From Prosapia bicincta (taxonomy: Eukaryota > Arthropoda > Insecta > Hemiptera > Cercopidae): a stretch of DNA of 64,000 nt. The notes under the pieces were generated by a model. That model saw nothing but the letters and a program-made list of their open reading frames with translations, did no database searches and was not told the origin of the DNA. The stretch covers positions 10,401,526 through 10,465,525 of the forward strand of contig JBAIZL010000010.1 in NCBI GenBank assembly GCA_036971475.1, written 5' to 3'. The first letter of the stretch is position 1; each line of letters begins with the position of its first letter. A program made the translations under genes and the position numbers. Positions 11,601-20,600 of this stretch are shown piece after piece.

Positions 11601-14600
11601 GTTTTTCATTATTCCAAAAAAAAAATTAAAACCATTTTCATATTTATATTAATATTCTAAATGTAGTTTCTAATATTAGAAGCTATTAATAATTAAGAAT
11701 GGTTTTGCCCAGAACAGAATAATACCTTCGCCAACTTAATGTGCTTTAGAATCTTCTGGCTTTGTAAAGGTTTACTGCATAACCATTATATTAGTACATT
11801 AACATGTGCAACTGCAACTATTAGAAAAATATTTTGCTTACTGTAGGCTACTTATTATTTTAACAATATAGTTTTACCTTACAAAGTTTTAAAAACAAAC
11901 ACTAATTTAGGGTGAATGGTTTTATGAAAAGTAATTGTAATCATAAATGTTGTTTATACCTTAATTTTTTTCTGACTAAATCTGTAATGTTACAAGTAGA
12001 ATTCCAACTATCCGAATTAAACCAAATACAAAAACAATACATGTGCTATTGGTCTTTTCATCAAGAAGCTAGTGTAGAAACATTATATGGCCGTTGAGTC
12101 ACAGCCTCAGTCCAGTTCTGTATAGTTGGCTGGCCCTGGTACTCTTTCGCATTGGTCTGTTGTTTTGTTTGTGGGTGAGTTTTCATCATCCACCATGGCT
12201 TCTAAAAGCAATCAAGTTGTCTTATCAATAATGGATAAACTAAAAATTATAGATCAACTAGATAAAAAAGTTAGAGATAAACAGTTGGCAGATACATTGG
12301 TTTTGGACAATCAGTGATTACAGGCATGAAAAGAACAAACCTACACTTTTAAACTTTGTGTCAGTGAATTAGAAGATGCCATTTTCAAGAGAGTTTTGCC
12401 ACAAAGTTCTATTGGAACCCAATTTTTTGTCTGATTCTGTGTTGAAAAATTCAGAGGCTTTTAAAAAATATAAAACTATAAAAAAATATTGTTTTTCATC
12501 CATTTCCAACACCAATACAATAATTAATTATTATTTTTTTCTCTTTTGAAAAAGTGGAATTATTTGAAGTTTTGTTTATCCATATGGGGCACAATTCTCT
12601 TGGTTCTGATAGTTGGAGTTCTATACATAGATGCTTACATAGATGTAAGCCTGAATCATGCAAAGAGTTGCTTTAACCTGTTTCTCAGTAACCTTACATT
12701 AATAATTCTTTGGAAAACTATGTCAGTCAAACTATTTTAAATAGCCGTTTTTAATAACCCCTCAGAATGAAGTCACTTAATCAGAATATATCGGTCTAGT
12801 TCATTGCTTTATGAATATTTGATTTCAGCGACCTTATGTGTCAAATACTTACAACAACTGGTCACCACCAGCGCAGTCCAATGAGTCGGCAAACGGTTAC
12901 TTTTTGGAGAGATCGAATAGTGCAAGAAAAACATTGGAACATGCTTGCGAATTATGTCCTGACGAGGTTAGAAAATTAATTAATTTGTAGACTCAAGAAA
13001 TAAATAAAGTACAAATATATTTTCCATTTAAAAGCAGGATAAATTTTCCTTTAAAAAAATTATTTAATTTTGATCAGTAAAAATTGAAAAAATTTCAATT
13101 TTTGTATCAATTATTTGTATAATTGTTATTAAAATTAGTTTTTAATGCCTTTTAACCTATTTCTTGAGTTGTAAAATAATTTATAAAAGCCAAATTTTTA
13201 TTAAAAAAAAATTTCTTGAGAAAATATTAAAAAAAATTTGTTTATTTACAACTTCTGTTGATATAAATTTAGTTTTCTGATGTAGGTTTTCTCCATAAAA
13301 TTTTAGCCTTTATCTATAAAAGTGATTTTTATATAAGAGGGATTTGGCGTCCCTCGCTGTACCTCAGCCGAACATATACAGTACTAACAACACTTAATTC
13401 ACTGTTGTACACTGTATTAAACTTTCTACAAACACCACATTCACAACACAATCTTCACATATTAACACTCACATCTTCTGTGTAGGGATTTTTATCTAAG
13501 AGGAATTTGGCGTCCCTGGCTGTACCTCAGCCGAACATCTACAGTACTAACAACACTTAGTTCACTGTTGTACACTGTATTAAACTTTCTACAAACACCA
13601 CATTCACAACACAATCTTCACATATTAACACTCACATCTTCTGTGTAGGGATTCTTATGTAAGAGGAATTTGGCGTCCCTGGCTGTACCTCAGCCGAACA
13701 TCTACAGTACTAACAACACTTAGTTCACTGTTGTACACTGTATTAAACTTTCTACAAACACCACATTCACAACACAATCTTCACATATTAACACTCACAT
13801 CTTCTGTGTAGGGATTCTTATCTAAGAGGAATTTGGCGTCCCTCGCTGTACCTCAGCCGAACATCTACAGTACTAACAACACTTAGTTCACTGGTGTACA
13901 CTGTATTAAACTTTCTACAAACACCACATTCACAACACAATCTTCACATATTAACACTCACATCTTCTGTGTAGGGATTCTTATCTAAGAGGAATTTGGC
14001 GTCCCTGGCTGTACCTCAGCCGAACATCTACAGTACTAACAACACTTAGTTCACTGTTGTACACTGTATTAAACTTTCTACAAACACCACATTCACAACA
14101 CAATCTTCACATATTAACACTCACATCTTCTGTGTAGGGATTCTTATGTAAGAGGAATTTGGCGTCCCTGGCTGTACCTCAGCCGAACATCTACAGTACT
14201 AACAACACTTAGTTTACTGTTGTACACTGTATTAAACTTTCTACAAACACCACATTCACAACACAATCTTCACATATTATCACTCACATCTTCTGTGTAG
14301 GGATTCTTATGTAAGAGGAATTTGGCGTCCCTGGCTGTACCTCAGCCGAACATCTACAGTACTAACAACACTTAGTTTACTGTTGTACACTGTATTAAAC
14401 TTTCTACAAACACCACATTCACAACACAATCTTCACATATTAACACTCACATCTTCTGTGTAGGGATTCTTATGTAAGAGGAATTTGGCGTCCCTGGCTG
14501 TACCTCAGCCGAACATCTACAGTACTAACAACACTTAGTTTACTGTTGTACACTGTATTAAACTTTCTACAAACACCACATTCACAACACAATCTTCACA

Positions 14601-17600
14601 TATTATCACTCACATCTTCTGTGTAGGGATTCTTATGTAAGAGGAATTTGGCGTCCCTGGCTGTACCTCAGCCGAACATCTACAGTACTAACAACACTTA
14701 GTTTACTGTTGTACACTGTATTAAACTTTCTACAAACACCACATTCACAACACAATCTTCACATATTAACACTCACATCTTCTGTGTAGGGATTCTTATG
14801 TAAGAGGAATTTGGCGTCCCTGGCTGTACCTCAGCCGAACATCTACAGTACTAACAACACTTAGTTTACTGTTGTACACTGTATTAAACTTTCTACAAAC
14901 ACCACATTCACAACACAATCTTCACATATTATCACTCACATCTTCTGTGTAGGGATTCTTATGTAAGAGGAATTTGGCGTCCCTGGCTGTACCTCAGCCG
15001 AACATCTACAGTACTAACAACACTTAGTTTACTGTTGTACACTGTATTAAACTTTCTACAAACACCACATTCACAACACAATCTTCACATATTAACACTC
15101 ACATCTTCTGTGTAGGGATTCTTATGTAAGAGGAATTTGGCGTCCCTGGCTGTACCTCAGCCGAACATCTACAGTACTAACAACACTTAGTTTACTGTTG
15201 TACACTGTATTAAACTTTCTACAAACACCACATTCACAACACAATCTTCACATATTATCACTCACATCTTCTGTGTAGGGATTCTTATGTAAGAGGAATT
15301 TGGCGTCCCTGGCTGTACCTCAGCCGAACATCTACAGTACTAACAACACTTAGTTTACTGTTGTACACTGTATTAAACTTTCTACAAACACCACATTCAC
15401 AACACAATCTTCACATATTAACACTCACATCTTCTGTGTAGGGATTTTTATCTAAGAGGAATTTGGCGTCCCTGGCTGTACCTCAGCCGAACATCTACAG
15501 TACTAACAACACTTAGTTTACTGTTGTACACTGTATTAAACTTTCTACAAACACCACATTCTCAACACAATCTTCACATATTAACACTCACATCTTCTGT
15601 GTAGGGATTCTTATCTAAGAGGAATTTGGCATCCCTCGCTGTACCTCAGCCGAACATCTACAGTACTAACAACACTTAGTTCACTGTTGTACACTGTATT
15701 AAACTTTCTACAAACACCACATTCACAACACAATCTTCACATATTAACACTCACATCTTCTGTGTAGGGGATTTTTATCTAAGAGGAATTTGGCGTCCCT
15801 GGCTGTACCTCAGCCGAACATCTACAGTACTAACAACACTTAGTTCACTGTTGTACACTGTATTAAACTTTCTACAAACACCACATTCACAACACAATCT
15901 TCACATATTAACACTCACATCTTCTGTGTAGGGATTTTTATCTAAGAGGAATTTGGCGTCCCTGGCTGTACCTCAGCCGAACATCTACAGTACTAACAAC
16001 ACTTAGTTCACTGTTGTACACTGTATTAAACTTTCTACAACCACCACATTCACAACACAATCTTCACATATTATCGGCCTACCACTCCAGTCTTCATTGT
16101 GAACGTTCGTTCTTCCATTTTTAAAAAAACGAACCCATTGACGGACTACACCTTCGCTCATAATGTTTGGGCCATACGCCGCACTCAATTCACGATGAAT
16201 TTCAGCTGCTGTGTAACTTTTCGACCACAGAAGTCTTATTACACCACGCACTTCACACTTGGCGGGATTTTCTATCTCGGCGCTCATGTTTTTACGTTAT
16301 AACAAAAGAACGCGCGATCGCACGATACTCTCTCTTGCACAGCTAGAAGCGTACTGAACGGCTGTGCACACCGAGGTGAAAATGGCGGCGCTACCCCCAC
16401 GCCCAAATGGCGGTTACTATGTGGACCACCCTTGTATAATTCCTAGAATTAATAGAATTAATGAATCTGGGTTGCACATCAGCAGTCTAGTTATACTGGC
16501 CCTTAGTAATAAATCAAAGTTATGTCTTATGTCAGGTTATATTTTTCTAATAGTCTTGTTAGGTAAAATTTTCCAATATAATATTATTTCCAAACAAATG
16601 ATTTTTCAACTAATATTTTAATTATAAATAAATACTTCAATTTTAACATCAATTAGGTTTAATAATTTGAATGTCTATGTAAATAGGAGCCTGAGATAGA
16701 AGAAACTTCAGAAGAAGGTGAAAATTCTCAAGCAGATGAAAGCCAACCTCCTTCAAATGTTAATAAAGTGACCATGACAAATCCCAACCCTGGATCTTCA
16801 AGTTCTTCAAACCCTGGAATGTTCTGTTATCAAAACCAAAAGCGAAGTGGAGACATCATTTTTACACCAGAATTTTTTTCGGATAGTATTATGTTTGCTC
16901 GAGACAGAGCCACAGATAAAACGTAAGTTTATTATATACGTGGTAAGATTGAATACAAGCGGTGTGATCCAACACAATCTAGTATAGTTCCCATTCACTG
17001 CAGGTTAGGTCTAAGCCGTGAACAACTGACTTATTCTATTGTACTTTGTCTTTCCCCACTACAAGAATAAGACTTCCATCATGGGTCTTTCTGTCCTTTC
17101 CTATTTTGGATCTTTGCTTCTTTATTAATAATAATAGTATAATTTGTATAAATTCTATAACATTTCCTGAATCTTCCTCAATTCTCTTCTATTTCATTAC
17201 CCACTTTGCTGAAGCTTATACAATTGCTACCTTTATACATAGGTGGGCAATTAAGCATAGAAATTGGCATGTCACCTCTAGTTAACAAAAAAATATTTAA
17301 CCATTCTTATGTTTGCAGGAAGGCATTTTCAATTTATGGTTTCTCTATTTTTTTTCTTTATCACCAGTGATTTTTATAAATTTTTTCTCCATTCATTGGT
17401 ATATCCTTAAACATTTTATCTAGTCATACACTTGCAACAACCTTTCCACCTAGACATTTCGTCTTTATATTCTATATCTGTTGTATAGCTTTATATATGT
17501 TATGATTCATATCTGGAATCTTGTTGTATAGCTTTATATATGTTATGATTCATATCTGGAATCTTGTTGTATAGCTTTATATATGTTATGATTCATATCT

Positions 17601-20600
17601 GGAATCTTGTTGTATAGCTTTATATATGTTATGATTCATATCTGGAATCTTGTTGTATAGCTTTATATATGTTATGATTCATATCTGGAATCTTGTTGTA
17701 TAGCTTTATATATGTTATGATTCATATCTGGAATCTTGTTGTATAGCTTCATATATGTTATGATTCATATCTGGAATCTTGTTGTATAGCTTTATATATG
17801 TTATGATTCATATCTGGAATCTTGTTGTATAGCTTTATATATGTTATGATTCATATCTGGAATCTTGTTGTATAGCTTTATATATGTTATGATTCATATC
17901 TGGAATCTTGTTGTATAGCTTCATATATGTTATGATTCATATCTGGAATCTTGTTGTATAGCTTCATATATGTTATGATTCATATCTGGAATCTTGTTGT
18001 ATAGCTTTATATATGTTATGATTCATATCTGGAATCTTGTTGAAAAACACACCACCTTTAACTATTTTATAAAAGTTGTCTACCAAAGGCATTTCACTGT
18101 CATTATTGTTGGGTACACAATAATTATTTAATGATTGACATATGATGATGTAACTAAATTGTAAGTGCACTTGTTACAAAGGTAGAAGAACATTTATAGT
18201 CTGACATTCTCATTTCTGCCACAAATTATATTGAATATTATTTGTAATAAACACATTTATCCTTTAAAATAAATTAAACTCAACTATGAATTATTTCCAT
18301 CATAGTTATAAACAATTTTGCCAACATATATGTATTTTGCCCTTAAAAACCAATATACTGTATAAATAAATCTGAAAAAAATATTAACAAGCTTGCCAAC
18401 CAGTTTTCCAATAATCTTCCAATCACAATTTTGTTGTTGTACTTTTTGTTTAAATAATGAAAAAACATAATATTTTGTCTACTATTGTGTTTATTCATTT
18501 AAACTAGTTTATTTTACAATGTTGTCGGACACCAGTGATCTTCATGGCCGGACGTAAATATCAATACTGCAAGGCACCACATTGGTCACGTTGTCGGGCT
18601 TACTACACATTCCCCGTTCAAGGCCGATCTTCCAAATGAATGATTGTATTATTTCAATATGAATTCAAGTATAAATATATAATGTATTTTCACAATATTA
18701 TAAATATTTTTAAACAATAAATATAGCTACTAAAATTTTTTCCATATATTTTATAGATATACAATTTAAAATTTCAGCTCAACTGTATAAAAATACAAAA
18801 TTTAGTTTGAAAACATTTTTTCTCGAATAATTATGATGTAAATATAATTTGAACATTATTCTTACATTTATGTTTGTTTTGTTTCAATACAAATGTGAAT
18901 TAAATTGAGCTGTTTTTACAAACTTTATAAGATCTTATGAATTGCAGAAAGAAGTTTTAAATTCAAGTTTTTAGTTTCTAATTTTCGAATTGTTCAGTTT
19001 TTTTGGGTGAATTTTTGTTTAGGATCAAGTCAAATGTAACACTGTTCTTAAACATAATGTAGTTCTACAAAAAAGTATAAACAAAAATTATGTCCTTCCA
19101 ATATTTCCTTGTAGTTCAGAACTCCTAGTTTCCCATTAATTATAGCCTTGTAAACAAAAACAAATTAAAAATTTTCTGAAGTCAAAGTTGCATGAACACA
19201 CATACACAGAGGCTGTGTCGGTCACCTAATATGGTTAACTACATTGTGAATGTGCCAGACTGCCTTGTGTGATGATTTAAAGTTAGGTCTACATTGTCAG
19301 TCAATGGGTCTATGCAAAAATACAGTGTCGGTTACCGATGACTGCCATGGCAGTTTCCGAGTACTTCTCTACTCGGAGTTTCTAGAGTACTTGTTTGTTA
19401 CACTTGTTCCCCAAAGAAATTATTTCCAGTGCTTCACTTTCAACTATAGTTATTCTTGTTCGAAGGAAATTAGCTACGGAAATATGTTAACATACTTCAT
19501 TGCGTTTCAGACAACTTGGAAGTGATACAGCCGAAGTACCCTTAGCTTCTGCTTCTGTCCCTCAGACTGTGTCCAATATAAGCATAAGTGAAGAAGAGGT
19601 CGGAACTACAGAACCAGTTAAAATGGCTGAATTTGAGGGTTGTGGTAAGATGTTTGTTAAATCGAACACTACTTTATATTTTAGATTTAAGAGGAATCGG
19701 TTTCCAGTTGGACCTAACAGTGGAGAAATTTTTCCTTTCTCAGCTATATCCTGAAACATTCACTGCATGATCAGGTCTACCATGGACCTGAAACTATTTT
19801 CCCAGAATTCACCATTTATCTCTTCGATTACTTGATTATCAGTTACACAATATGGCTCCTCACCCGTGTGTTCACACATAAGGTGTACATAACTTATAGT
19901 ATAAACTTCAATTCTACTTGACAGTCAGAAAAAATAAATTCTGTTTCCAAAATTAAATTTTCCACAATCTATACAATATAATTTTTCTAGAAATCATGCC
20001 TTTTAGTCATTTATTTATAAACATAACATGATAAATGGACACAGCTGAATGAGTAACATTTCTGAATATATAGATAGATTATGCCTATATATTTCTTTTT
20101 CTTAGGTAATATTTTTTTTGTTATCCTTAATGGTGAGATTTTAAGTTTGTGATGCATTATTAAAATTATGTTGTCAACAGTAAGCTTTCCCTGTAGAAGT
20201 CTGCCTAAATAAATATTAACAAGTCTTTACTTCTAAGGGCCAAAAACTTATTATTTGGCAACAAAATTTCAAATGTTCTAGAAAAGATTAATTGGGCCTG
20301 TTTTGATCTGACTACAAAAACTAATAACAATAAGCAAATTATTGGTTTCCAGTTGGTAGAAAGTTCCAACACCAATAAGAATTCCAAGTAAATAGCTTTA
20401 ATTAATTCCATGTTTCCCAAGACACTATTACAGTGTTTACAATACTATACATTTAGGCCTATTTGTGTGTTTACGGTTTTTTAGAAATTACTCTCTAATT
20501 ATTATTCACTGCATTACTATGAAAGTCAAATGCCGATAATTTGCAAAGTGTGTTATGGCAATTGACTATATTTGCAATGCTGTTTTTAATATATTAAATT

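Noticed and set aside
13321..16074. CRISPR-like regular array
   Set aside because: Units are contiguous near-identical 163-bp monomers without variable spacers, in a eukaryotic intron.
18520..18640. GC-richer island with a 32-codon frame starting [14 protein letters not shown]
   Set aside because: Too short, no splice or homology support, and no tRNA or other RNA fold I could confirm.
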